DNA from: XYA12-FULL-58-9 sp001798605
GTDB lineage: Bacteria > Myxococcota > XYA12-FULL-58-9
Reading direction: 5' to 3'
Assembly: GCA_036736205.1 (NCBI GenBank)
Contig: DAINMX010000149.1
Coordinates: 1-15,518, forward strand
Length of the DNA stretch: 15,518 bases
Shown here one piece after another: positions 9,401-15,518 of this stretch. Position 1 is the first letter of the stretch, and every line of letters starts with the position of its first letter. A model generated the notes under the pieces. That model worked only from the letters and a program-made list of their open reading frames with translations, was not told the origin of the DNA and did no database searches. Made by a program: the position numbers and the translations under genes.

Positions 9401-12261
9401 CCAAGTTTGCTGCCGCGCTTGATGTAGGAGAGGTCGCCTTCGGACTTGATGCCAATGAGGTAATCGAGAGGCGACACCATCACTGAGGCCTGGGCCGCGA
9501 CGCCACGGCCGCCATCGAGCTCGAACCCCTCGGCATAGAAGTTCAGTTGGTAGGTGGCTGTGGCAAAACGCGACAGGTCGAGGTCAAATTCAGCGATACC
9601 ATCCTTGTTGGTGATGCGCTCATCGATGTCGTCATGGAACGATTCTTTGGAGCGTTGGGGGTCGTGAAAAACGAAGTCGCGGTAGCCGGGGAAGTTGTAG
9701 TAGCTAGGACTGAGGTCCAAGCTCGCCGTCACTCGATGACTGATGGCGGGGGTGCCAAACAGGTTCTGCAAGTCGACGTGGGCCTTTAGACCATCGGGTT
9801 TGAGCCAGCCATTTTGGGTAGCACCGTCGATGCTCGCATTGATGCGCAGCTTGTCGGGGAGAAACTCCTCCACTCTCACCGTGGTTGAACCCAAAAATAT
9901 CTCGTCACGTTCGTCTTCAACGATGTAGGCGCGAACGGTGTACGTACCGGTCGGAGAGGTGTCTTCGGTGGCGTGACGGATCTCGATGAAACCACTCTCC
10001 GGCAACTTGAAGCGTTGCTTGGCAATTTGCATACCACGGGCGTCGGTGACGGTCATTTGGATAGGCACACCAACCACCGGGCGTTGCCAATCGAGCGGTT
10101 TGATGACGGCACCGACAAAAAATGTGTCACCAGGTCGGTAGATGCCACGGTCGGAGAAAAGAAAGGCCGAGAGCTTGCCGCCGTCGCCGCCGGTGCGCAC
10201 ACCGGAGACATCGAAGCGGGAGAAGCTCAGAAGGCGATCGTCACGTTGGAACGGCAAGAATGACAGATCGCTGCCATAACGGACAACGTAGGCCACCGGT
10301 TCCTTTTCCCGTTTGAAATCCTTGACGCTGGGGAAGTTTGCTCTCCCAGACGCGTCGGTGCGCTCGGTGAGCACGGGCATGCCATTTTTGCCCCAAATCT
10401 CGACAGTGGCTCCATCCACCGGCGAGCCGCTTTGCAAGGATTGAACATAGACCTCGTGTCGCTGCAGAGCGTCGTCCTTGACCAAAACACCGAGATCCGT
10501 GACCAAGACAAATCGGCGATCGTTTTGCTGATTCATGTCCCGCCAACTGCCTTCGTCGTCATCGAGGTCGGCTGCGCGATTCTCTTTGGCATCCCAGGCC
10601 TCCACCTTGAGGAAGAACATGCCGCGGTGGATGCCGCCGGCGGCTTTGACGTGGGGACCAAAATCAACGGTGGTGTACTGCGCCCGCTTGGGATCTGTGG
10701 CGTCGAGGGTGCGGATCTCCGTGAATACCTCCGCAATGTTGTCCTCGTTGAATTCATAATTATGAAACTGCGGACTCCTGAAATCACCGTAGGTCTGACT
10801 GATGAGATGGTTAAGCTCCTGCGGCATGACCCGCGCGAGCTCAATGCGAACGGCACCGACACCACGCGCCATGATGCTCAAGCGCCGCTCGCCACTTTGG
10901 CTGAGCACCGCACCTTCATGCATGACGCGGACCTCGCGCGGAAACGACGGCACCTGCGCGGTGGTCTCGTAGTTGTTGGCCAAAAGGTAGCCACCGTGTG
11001 ACTCAAGCCCCTTGGGCACCCGCAGCCAGACATACCTCCTGGGGGGAACGTCGAGCTTGAAGCTGTGAACGGTGGCGTACTCCTGAGCAGTGGGGAGCTG
11101 GGTGAGCTTCACTCTTTCGCTGGCGGCGATGATGTCGGCACCGATTTGCGAGGCGTCTTGCCAGTTGTAGTCTTTGTTGGCGCTGTCGTTGTTGTTGACG
11201 CCGGCCTCTGCTGGCTTGTCCTTCGGCAGCAACAACACCTCTATGGCCTTCGCCATCGTCTTCTCCAAAACCCCAACAGTGGTCTCAAGGACGAGCACCT
11301 GCTCGGGTTGGTCTTGCTCATCGCGGGCCAATGAAACGTTGATGCTCGCCACCTTGAGAAGATTGTAGCGACCAGGAATGCGAATGGTGCGGATCGACTC
11401 TGATTTAGATTTTGGACCACCACTCGCCGCGCGAACGCCTTGTTCCAGCTCAACCTTGAGGTTCTGATCCTCGAGGGGGATTTCGATGTTCTCCGAATGG
11501 ACGTAGGCCTCGAAGCCGAGGCCGTCGAACGAGGTTGTGAAGGTGAGCTTCTTCTCCGGGGCAAAGGGATCGACGAGGGTCATCTTCACCTGTTTGGCGA
11601 AGCTTTCGGTGTCGACCGGATAATTGAATCTGAAAGTGGCCACCGCTTTTTTGATCTTTGGGTCTTTGGGATCAATGTAGAGCTCTGCATCGGAGAGGGT
11701 GACGTCGAGGGGAGCGGTGGTCATTTCCAGTTCATAGGTGGTAAGGCGAATGTGCGCCGCAATCGCCTTTTTGTCGAACTTGATCTCGTACTCTTCTCCC
11801 ACGGGCCAATGGGTCTTGGGAGTAAACGTCAGCGTGTCCTCGGCGCTCCACAGCCATTCGCCCGCAATCGGTGGATCAATGGACACATCAGCAACAACGG
11901 GTTTGCCAATCGCTTCGAGAGGCACCACCGAACCCGCAAAGGTCGCGACCAATGGTTGTGGCAACGGCTCCGGATCGGTCTCTTTGCGTGGCGGCGGCGG
12001 CTCGGGAGTGTTGACACTCACCGATACTTCGATGGGTTTGGCGGTGCGTGACATCAGCCAACAACCAACCATAGTACCAAAGCCGACCATGACGAGCAGA
12101 GTCACCGCGATGCGGCGGTGTTGACCAAAGAACGTCGCAACGGCCGCTCGGATTCGCAAAAATCCACGCCCGATGTGGCGCAACCAAGTTGGCGGTGACC
12201 AACGCAGGCTGCCAAAGAGCGACTGCAGGATCGTCAGAAGTACGTGTATGAGGTGCCGCAT
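6439..12261 (-). CDS. Bacterial alpha-2-macroglobulin (thioester protease trap)
   Basis: This 1940-aa protein is about 290 residues longer than E. coli YfhM. Bacterial macroglobulins trap proteases in the periplasm through bait cleavage and a reactive thioester. Residues 1-50 are Arg-rich and 51-71 are a hydrophobic anchor. They are followed by a Pro-rich linker at about 85-104, which places the body in the periplasm. The MVGC at 64-67 is a poor lipobox, so a transmembrane anchor is more likely than lipidation. The MG2 motif DRGIYRPGD is at 704-712. The bait-region domain covers about 1060-1170, and VDEGIL begins at 1195. The A2M domain (ELPVAFWSG) starts near 1265. The thioester motif CTEQ is at 1481-1484, followed by an alpha/alpha toroid (RQNSEGAFGFW). 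The C-terminal receptor-like domain has DLLPAGFDVVTGRG. The ATG start is supported by AGGGGG five bases upstream. Its partner pbpC follows after 3 nt. Confidence 0.94.
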   Translation of the reverse strand: MRHLIHVLLTILQSLFGSLRWSPPTWLRHIGRGFLRIRAAVATFFGQHRRIAVTLLVMVGFGTMVGCWLMSRTAKPIEVSVSVNTPEPPPPRKETDPEPLPQPLVATFAGSVVPLEAIGKPVVADVSIDPPIAGEWLWSAEDTLTFTPKTHWPVGEEYEIKFDKKAIAAHIRLTTYELEMTTAPLDVTLSDAELYIDPKDPKIKKAVATFRFNYPVDTESFAKQVKMTLVDPFAPEKKLTFTTSFDGLGFEAYVHSENIEIPLEDQNLKVELEQGVRAASGGPKSKSESIRTIRIPGRYNLLKVASINVSLARDEQDQPEQVLVLETTVGVLEKTMAKAIEVLLLPKDKPAEAGVNNNDSANKDYNWQDASQIGADIIAASERVKLTQLPTAQEYATVHSFKLDVPPRRYVWLRVPKGLESHGGYLLANNYETTAQVPSFPREVRVMHEGAVLSQSGERRLSIMARGVGAVRIELARVMPQELNHLISQTYGDFRSPQFHNYEFNEDNIAEVFTEIRTLDATDPKRAQYTTVDFGPHVKAAGGIHRGMFFLKVEAWDAKENRAADLDDDEGSWRDMNQQNDRRFVLVTDLGVLVKDDALQRHEVYVQSLQSGSPVDGATVEIWGKNGMPVLTERTDASGRANFPSVKDFKREKEPVAYVVRYGSDLSFLPFQRDDRLLSFSRFDVSGVRTGGDGGKLSAFLFSDRGIYRPGDTFFVGAVIKPLDWQRPVVGVPIQMTVTDARGMQIAKQRFKLPESGFIEIRHATEDTSPTGTYTVRAYIVEDERDEIFLGSTTVRVEEFLPDKLRINASIDGATQNGWLKPDGLKAHVDLQNLFGTPAISHRVTASLDLSPSYYNFPGYRDFVFHDPQRSKESFHDDIDERITNKDGIAEFDLDLSRFATATYQLNFYAEGFELDGGRGVAAQASVMVSPLDYLIGIKSEGDLSYIKRGSKLGVDVIAIGSDLEKRSVEGLSAVIVEQQWVSVLTKQSNGTYKYQSVLKEVTRETQPLSIAGKGMVYSLPTDEPGTFVLSIRDATDTELNRVSFVVAGAANLTRQLERNAELQVNLDKRDYAAGDTIEIQIVAPYTGSGLITIERDRVYAHKWFKTTTTTSVQTIILPAGIEANSYVNVAFVRAADSHEIFMSPLSYGIAPFTVSRSQRIVAIDLEVPERQRPGEQLSINFKTDRSAKIVIFGVDEGILQVARYETPDPLGFFLSKRALEVSTRQILDLILPELSLVQQVIKTGGSDEDGGEGKNLNPFKRKRELPVAFWSGVIDASEQKRTFNYSVPDYFNGTIRIMAVAVAPDALGAKASKTFVRGPFVLNPGTPLFVSPGDQFVATVSVANNVEGSGPHAMVDVGLEVSEALELGGDRVQKIEIPEGHQKSARFSVKAKDVMGSASLTFSAKGGGESGKYAATTSVRPATPLVVTVEAGSVTDSNVDIPIQRILYPDLRKLEVGVSPLPLSLARGLAVYVEQFPYRCTEQLVSAAMPALILHDEPGFGYDKSKARAAVAAAVNILRGRQNSEGAFGFWAANSYVSDFQAVYAAHFLTEAKERGFTVPKEMLASALEYLQGLSRVNLSSLSAARLRAYAIYVLARNGKLATNEFAELHRTLPERFAKTWTKDVAVVYIAATYDVMRDAEQAKKVIQKAEIAAEVVLDADTFYDAQSYLGQFLYIVARHFPNRLEQVEAPLIKRLVESIQADHYTTLSSAYSILGLDAYAKAARNAPEMLGKVSIEEKDAAGKIRSIVAGPGLYPIATFSENAKSLHIASDSELPLFYSVTIAGFDRGILKEPLKANLEIIHTYLDASGSEVSEVAIGDEVTASIKIRTTNNSQLQNAAVVDLLPAGFDVVTGRGEQGSDIWGRIAAAGTTWTPSYADVREDRVVLYGTIGPEVSQFTYKIKAVSRGQFVVPPSFAEGMYDRTFQARSLAASMTVLGD
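6444..6447 (-). promoter_or_regulatory. Ribosome binding site for pbpC inside the end of the macroglobulin gene
   Basis: The minus strand reads GGAG, then 8 nt including the upstream TGA stop, then GTG at 6435. This site decides the GTG start and implies that ribosomes finishing the macroglobulin can reinitiate on pbpC. Confidence 0.55.
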
Positions 12262-12266
12262 GTTTG

Positions 12267-12272
12267 CCCCCT
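12267..12272 (-). promoter_or_regulatory. Ribosome binding site of the alpha-2-macroglobulin gene
   Basis: AGGGGG on the minus strand, 5 nt before the ATG at 12261. It fixes the start with its long Arg-rich cytoplasmic leader. The 89-bp gap (12262-12350) to the upstream gene holds no clear hairpin or convincing promoter. Confidence 0.65.
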
Positions 12273-12350
12273 AGGCATCAATTAAGAACACATCTGTGAG
12301 CCGGTTGTGCGTGATGGCGGAGTCGAAAGCAAGTAGGACGCCACAGTGTT

Positions 12351-14246
12351 TCAGGTTTTGGCAGCACCACCGTATCGCGCTTTCCAGCGCTGCCAATTCT
12401 CGTCGATCTTCATCTCACGGCGCCAATGATTCTCGAGCCTGGCCTGCACCTCGGGGTCGAAGGGTCGCCATCCCGGTTCGGTTTCCCGAACTGCCTGCAA
12501 ACAACCGGCGAACAACATCGCCCGGGTGAGCTGAATCGCCTTGGGGGCAATGTCGCGATCCATGTTGATCGGTGTGCCACCACGCAGGAGAGAGAATCGC
12601 GTCTTTCCGCACTTGAAAAATAGATCTGACGTGAGCTGCGCGCGATAGCCCAAGATGGGCAGCGCAACGGGCCCCGAAGCACTGGGGAAAAGAAACTTTC
12701 CCGGCTCAACGCACTCGGACGGCGACCAGCGCTGCAGGGATTCGACCCTTGAGCCATTGTACACAACGGTGGTAGGCGAGCGCTCTATGAACGTATCAGC
12801 CTCCCGCAGGGTAACAGCAAAAGCCTGCGTTGAGTGGGCGGGCAGTGTGATATCACGGGCACCTTGGTCTTTGGCGGCCGCCAAACTGGTGAAGGGAAAC
12901 TCGGTATTGCCGGACGCGGCGTTGACTAAGATCGCTCCATCGGAGAGGGCACCCATCTCCCGGAACGACATGCATCCCCGACCCGTGCAACCGACGAGCA
13001 CCCCGGCACCGAGCACGTCCTGGCGTCGTCCCACAGCAATTGTTCCAGGGCCTCCCAGAGCGGCCAATTCCACGCCGTCGCGAGTTGCTCGTTGTTCTGC
13101 CTCGGGATCGATGTCGGTCACAATCACACGGAAGCCACGGGCAGCGAATGCTGCCGCAACGGCTTGCCCTATGGCACCATAACCAACAATGCCAATAGTC
13201 TTGCCGGCGATCAGCCTTGGATCGAGCCTGTCGAGGGTTTCGAGGGTGGCGGCAACAACGTCTTCGCCCATCAGTGCTCCCTCCACCACACGTTTGAGCT
13301 CGGATCCGGCCACGTTAACCGCGGGTGCCAAGAGCACGGTGCCTTCCATTTCCTGCAGTCCGTGGGTGGTCTGTTCAACAAAGGAGCACAAACCGGCGTA
13401 CTTGGGAAATGCCTCGTGAACAATGCGGTTGAGAAGTCCTCCCTCATCGAGGAGCAACACCCGCCCTGGGGGCTGCTCGGCCGCCGCTCCTTCGAGCGTC
13501 TCTCGCAAGGAATCGAGCAGAGGAGATTTCAAAGACACCATGTGGCCGGTCGAGTCCACGTTGACGCCGACCGCTTGAAACTCGGCGTCGGTGTTCCAGC
13601 CGCGCCTTCTCAGCGCCGTCACCACCTCGGCGTTGGTGGAGTAGGGCTTACCGAACACTCGGGATTTCTCAACGTTGACCCCAGCCTTTTCGAACGCCTC
13701 AAACAACCCGAAGCTGGATGAGAACAGGTGCTGGATGGCAAACAGGCGCACACCGTTGAGCGGCTTGGTCTTTTCCACGCCGTCACAAAGGGCGGCGAGT
13801 ACCGGCATTTGGTTGAGGCCGACCAACGCCTCACTGCTCACGTCTAGCAACTCGCGAGTACGCTCGGAAACCAGGACGGAAAAATCCCCGTTTTGCTGGT
13901 TGGCAATGGGACCACGGCGCTTGGCGCGCTCGAGGAGTTGCAGCAAGAGGGAACGGGCCTCCCCAAGAGAGTCGCAGAGATCTCCGGCGATGAGTCCGTC
14001 ATCGTTGGCTATGGTGGCAAGAGCCTCAACCACCGGGGCGACCGCCGACAGGCAATACCGCTTCGCAAACTCACCGCGCGCTTTGTGCAAAGCGTCAATG
14101 AAGTCAAACCCACTGCCGCCTCCACTGTGGGATCCCACAGCGGCCAGTTTTTCAAACTCACCCGCGAGGTTCGAGTCTCCTAGAAGTACCTGGGCGGCTC
14201 GCCACAACGAGACATCGGCGGGTTTGTGTGCGGGGCTTTGGACCAC
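12351..14246 (-). CDS. Divergent S-adenosylhomocysteine-hydrolase-like NAD-binding protein
   Basis: The 631-aa protein resembles adenosylhomocysteinase from about residue 146 to the end. KPLNGVRLFAIQHL at 161-174 matches the KPLkGaRI..cLHM motif. LLDEGG is at 265-270 and VEQTTHGL at 290-297. PAVNVAGSELK at 308-318 is next, and then a Rossmann NAD site GYGAIG at 355-360 with acidic DID at 378-380. LLRGGTPINM at 553-562 resembles the LLaeGRLVNLG segment. Canonical SAHH is about 430-470 aa; here about 150 extra N-terminal residues have no family I recognise. Several substrate residues look replaced: STQD becomes STNA, the second Glu of EETTTG becomes Gln, FDN becomes VEG, and GHFD becomes ASGN. 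Ordinary SAHH activity is therefore doubtful. It could be a related dehydrogenase-like enzyme or a non-catalytic ligand sensor. The GTG at 14246 is the first possible start after the upstream stop and has no clear ribosome binding site. Confidence 0.75.
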   Translation of the reverse strand: MVQSPAHKPADVSLWRAAQVLLGDSNLAGEFEKLAAVGSHSGGGSGFDFIDALHKARGEFAKRYCLSAVAPVVEALATIANDDGLIAGDLCDSLGEARSLLLQLLERAKRRGPIANQQNGDFSVLVSERTRELLDVSSEALVGLNQMPVLAALCDGVEKTKPLNGVRLFAIQHLFSSSFGLFEAFEKAGVNVEKSRVFGKPYSTNAEVVTALRRRGWNTDAEFQAVGVNVDSTGHMVSLKSPLLDSLRETLEGAAAEQPPGRVLLLDEGGLLNRIVHEAFPKYAGLCSFVEQTTHGLQEMEGTVLLAPAVNVAGSELKRVVEGALMGEDVVAATLETLDRLDPRLIAGKTIGIVGYGAIGQAVAAAFAARGFRVIVTDIDPEAEQRATRDGVELAALGGPGTIAVGRRQDVLGAGVLVGCTGRGCMSFREMGALSDGAILVNAASGNTEFPFTSLAAAKDQGARDITLPAHSTQAFAVTLREADTFIERSPTTVVYNGSRVESLQRWSPSECVEPGKFLFPSASGPVALPILGYRAQLTSDLFFKCGKTRFSLLRGGTPINMDRDIAPKAIQLTRAMLFAGCLQAVRETEPGWRPFDPEVQARLENHWRREMKIDENWQRWKARYGGAAKT

Positions 14247-14285
14247 ATTGCGAGTGGACCATATCCGAGCGAGGTATGCAACCTC

Positions 14286-14310
14286 GGGTGCTCACCTGTG
14301 GGTGCTCACC
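14286..14310. promoter_or_regulatory. Tandem near-palindromic repeats upstream of the SAHH-like gene
   Basis: GGGTGCTCACC occurs at 14286-14296 and 14300-14310, a 14-bp period. Each copy contains GGTG-CT-CACC, a dyad with four-base arms. They lie 40-64 bp upstream of the GTG at 14246, where a promoter or operator for the minus-strand gene block would be expected. I found no convincing -35/-10 pair. The rest of 14247-14518 shows no other feature I can support. Confidence 0.4.
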
Positions 14311-14518
14311 GTGACACCACGAACTGGGATTGTCTCGTGCCTCTCAAACTCAACATAGAGCGGTGCCGCGTGCAACTATGGGGCTATTGTGGACATTCCT
14401 TTGTTTCACCAACCCGTTGGGCAGGATGTCGTCCGACGCCGTCATCAATGAAAAGAGCCACCTTCACTTCGCAAGGCCCTTTGGGTACCCGGTTTGTCGA
14501 GGGCTCCTTAAATGAAAT

Positions 14519-14995
14519 ATGTCTGTCGATGCAGACCGCCAACCACGGAAGGCTATTGGGAACAATTTTGACCAACGACTCCCCAGAATTGATTGTGATC
14601 CCAAAAGTGCCCTCAATTATCTTGACCTTTTCCTTACGGTGCTCGGCGTATGCGCAGCGATCTGGAAGCGCAGGGTGAATCGAGCAGCACAGGGCAACGG
14701 TGAATCGCCGACCACAGGCCCAGATCCAGCTGACATCGAAACGCAACGGGACAATGAGATATTGAGTACGTGGCGACAACATCCTGGCCTGGGACCAAGC
14801 CAGATCAAAACCCAACTTCGTCGTGCGGGCATTAAGGTTTCAACCCACACCGTGCGGCGGGTAATGGAGGACGCTGGTTACAGACCGCCGAAGTTCAAAC
14901 GTCATGAGCACACCAAAAGCTATGAGGCCGTGCGCCCCAATCACATGTGGCACCTCGATTATGTCCATCGCTTCATCGGGCGAGGGCAGCCATAG
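14519..14995 (+). pseudogene. Truncated transposase/integrase fragment (HTH plus start of rve domain)
   Basis: The frame encodes 158 aa. From about residue 40 it resembles IS3/IS481-type integrases: a first helix region LGVCAAIWKRR at about 42-52, then an HTH_21-like stretch GLGPSQIKTQLRRAG and HTVRRVMEDAGYRPP at about 90-123. Then comes the start of the rve catalytic core, VRPNHMWHLDYVHRFI at about 138-153, which carries the first catalytic Asp of the DDE triad. The other two acidic residues are absent because the frame stops at a TAG at 14993-14995, five residues after VHRFI. The N-terminal 35-40 residues look unrelated to transposases, and the ATG at 14519 has no ribosome binding site, so the 5' end is probably degenerate too. 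Right after the truncation lies the CHC2 fragment on the opposite strand. This is a dead remnant of a mobile element. Confidence 0.75.
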
Positions 14996-15174
14996 CAGTG
15001 GTAGAGGTTGGTGCGCAGGTTGACGGTGAACGATGGTGTGTTGTCGTCGTGGAAGAGGCACACACCCACCCAACTTTGGCCGCGCTTCTTGAGAGAGACC
15101 CAGTGGGCCTGGACCAGCGCCACCAGGTCGACCTCGCGTTTGAGCTTGTCGATTGCCTCCGGTTCAATGCGCAT
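14959..15174 (-). pseudogene. Truncated CHC2 zinc-finger (DnaG-primase-type) gene, 5' fragment
   Basis: The 71-codon frame matches the N-terminal zinc-binding domain of DnaG-type primases. It has LKREVDLVALV at 11-21, LKKRGQSW at 28-35, then Cys39-x2-His42-x17-Cys60-x2-Cys63. This is the same spacing as the CHC2 zinc ligands of E. coli DnaG. The family motif CPFH reads CLFH here. Homology ends directly after YHCYGC; the remaining eight codons (to a TAA at 14961-14959) are transposase DNA read backwards. The toprim and helicase-binding parts of a real primase are missing. The ATG at 15174 has a perfect AAGGAG five bases upstream, so the intact gene was well translated. It may have been a mobile-element or phage primase rather than housekeeping dnaG. 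It is divergent to the XRE regulator, with 193 bp between their starts. Confidence 0.7.
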
Positions 15175-15179
15175 CGGGT

Positions 15180-15185
15180 CTCCTT
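15180..15185 (-). promoter_or_regulatory. Strong ribosome binding site of the CHC2 fragment
   Basis: AAGGAG on the minus strand with 5 nt (ACCCG) to the ATG at 15174. It supports this start and shows that the fragment is the true 5' end of a gene, not a chance frame. Confidence 0.7.
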
Positions 15186-15233
15186 GGCTAGTTCGTCATC
15201 GCGAAATCGCAAAAAGCGACATGGTGCGAAAAT

Positions 15234-15259
15234 AGATATCTGTGCAGTGAATATCTGTG
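15234..15259. promoter_or_regulatory. Repeated ATATCTGTG sites between divergent CHC2 and XRE genes
   Basis: ATATCTGTG occurs at 15236-15244 and 15251-15259, a 15-bp period. The first site overlaps the palindrome AGATATCT (15234-15241). AGATAT at 15234-15239 and ATATCT at 15251-15256 also form an inverted repeat with an 11-bp spacer. The surroundings (15230-15280) are clearly AT-rich, as expected for a divergent promoter region. A regulatory role is inferred. Confidence 0.4.
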
Positions 15260-15332
15260 TATTCTATATTTATCAATGATGGCCTATTGCCACGAACGTT
15301 GCCCCGAGATTCTGAGCCTTTGATTTCGACAA

Positions 15333-15351
15333 CAAACGATCGTCTCGTTTG
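15333..15351. promoter_or_regulatory. Inverted repeat just upstream of the XRE gene, candidate operator
   Basis: CAAACGA (15333-15339) and TCGTTTG (15345-15351) form a perfect 7-bp dyad around a 5-bp centre. It lies 16 bp upstream of the XRE start and abuts the GGGGAG ribosome binding site (15351-15356). XRE-family repressors commonly bind such 17-20 bp dyads to control their own gene. With no T-run following, a terminator is unlikely. Confidence 0.5.
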
Positions 15352-15367
15352 GGGAGAGCTCAACCTT

Positions 15368-15518
15368 ATGGCGACTGTTCAACGAAAGAAGACGATATCT
15401 GAAGAATCTCTCGGCCAACGTCTTGCGCGTTTGCGCAAGTGGGGTGGCGTCACACAGGTCGAACTGGCAGAGACGATTGGTGTCTCCCAGTCGAATGTCT
15501 CAGACTACGAGCGCGATG
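15368..15518 (+). CDS. XRE-family transcriptional regulator, 5' part (runs off window)
   Basis: Fifty codons are visible. After a short basic leader (MATVQRKKTISEE), the sequence SLGQRLARLRK is helix 1 of an HTH_3/XRE domain. TQVELAETIGVSQSNVSDYE follows, with the typical TQxELA helix 2, GVSQS turn and recognition helix SNVSDYE. The Gly-Gly in KWGGVTQ is usual in this family. The ATG at 15368 is preceded by GGGGAG with 11 nt spacing, slightly long. The frame is still open at position 518 of the last kilobase, so any C-terminal effector or sensor part is unknown. The neighbours are a divergent CHC2 primase fragment and a transposase fragment, so it is plausibly the regulator of a mobile element or a toxin-antitoxin antitoxin. 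Neither can be shown here. Confidence 0.8.
   Translation, partial: MATVQRKKTISEESLGQRLARLRKWGGVTQVELAETIGVSQSNVSDYERD

Noticed and set aside
13092..13721. 209-codon plus-strand frame inside the SAHH-like gene
   Set aside because: Antisense to the Rossmann domain, whose motifs are clear on the minus strand; no family resemblance.
14384..14815. 143-codon minus-strand frame overlapping the transposase fragment
   Set aside because: It overlaps the plus-strand integrase homology at its 5' half and I recognise no domain. A degenerate unrelated gene cannot be fully excluded for 14384-14640, but nothing supports it.
14840..15073. Minus-strand frame joining the CHC2 Cys region to SPDEAMDIIEV, which might look like a continuation of the primase
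   Set aside because: The DNA left of about 14985 reads as conserved transposase (WHLDYVHRFI) on the plus strand, so the apparent continuation is chance.
15205..15220. TCGCAAAAAGCGA hairpin as a terminator or regulatory stem
   Set aside because: The stem is only four base pairs and there is no T-run; too weak to call.

Overview
The window looks like chromosomal DNA of a GC-rich Gram-negative bacterium with deltaproteobacterial or Myxococcota-type gene content. The support is indirect. Two large proteins carry cysteine-rich modules of the 'CNDxxDNDCDG' and 'GCEANL...NCSSCG' kind, which are common in myxobacteria and related deep lineages. There is also a periplasmic alpha-2-macroglobulin/PBP1C pair, which implies an outer membrane. 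No rRNA, tRNA or CRISPR array is visible, so the lineage is only a guess.

Layout. Positions 3-1277 (+) hold the 3' end of a cysteine-rich repeat protein whose start lies outside the window. It converges on a block of four minus-strand genes occupying 1329-14246. In transcription order these are: a divergent S-adenosylhomocysteine-hydrolase-like protein (14246-12351); a very large thioester alpha-2-macroglobulin (12261-6439); penicillin-binding protein 1C (6435-3997); and a putative lipoprotein with five Calx-beta-like repeats and a cysteine-rich C-terminal part (3845-1329). The macroglobulin and PBP1C are separated by 3 nt and are almost certainly co-transcribed. They form the known pairing in which the macroglobulin traps invading proteases in the periplasm and PBP1C repairs peptidoglycan. 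The SAHH-like gene lies 89 bp upstream in the same direction and may belong to the unit. The lipoprotein follows PBP1C after about 150 bp.

The right end (about 14519-15518) is mobile-element debris. A plus-strand transposase/integrase fragment carries a helix-turn-helix and only the first catalytic Asp. It collides with a minus-strand fragment of a DnaG-type CHC2 zinc-finger protein that still has a textbook ribosome binding site. Both are cut off at the same point near 14975-14997. The CHC2 gene is divergently arranged with an XRE-family regulator that begins at 15368 and runs off the window. Their shared intergenic region contains repeated and dyad sequences that resemble operators.

The most unusual item is the 631-aa SAHH-fold protein. 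Read by eye, its NAD-binding residues are kept while several catalytic residues of true SAHH are replaced, and it carries an N-terminal extension of about 150 residues. It sits directly upstream of an envelope-defence operon. The other points of interest are the tandem repeat architecture of the two surface-type proteins and the truncated tnp/CHC2 junction.
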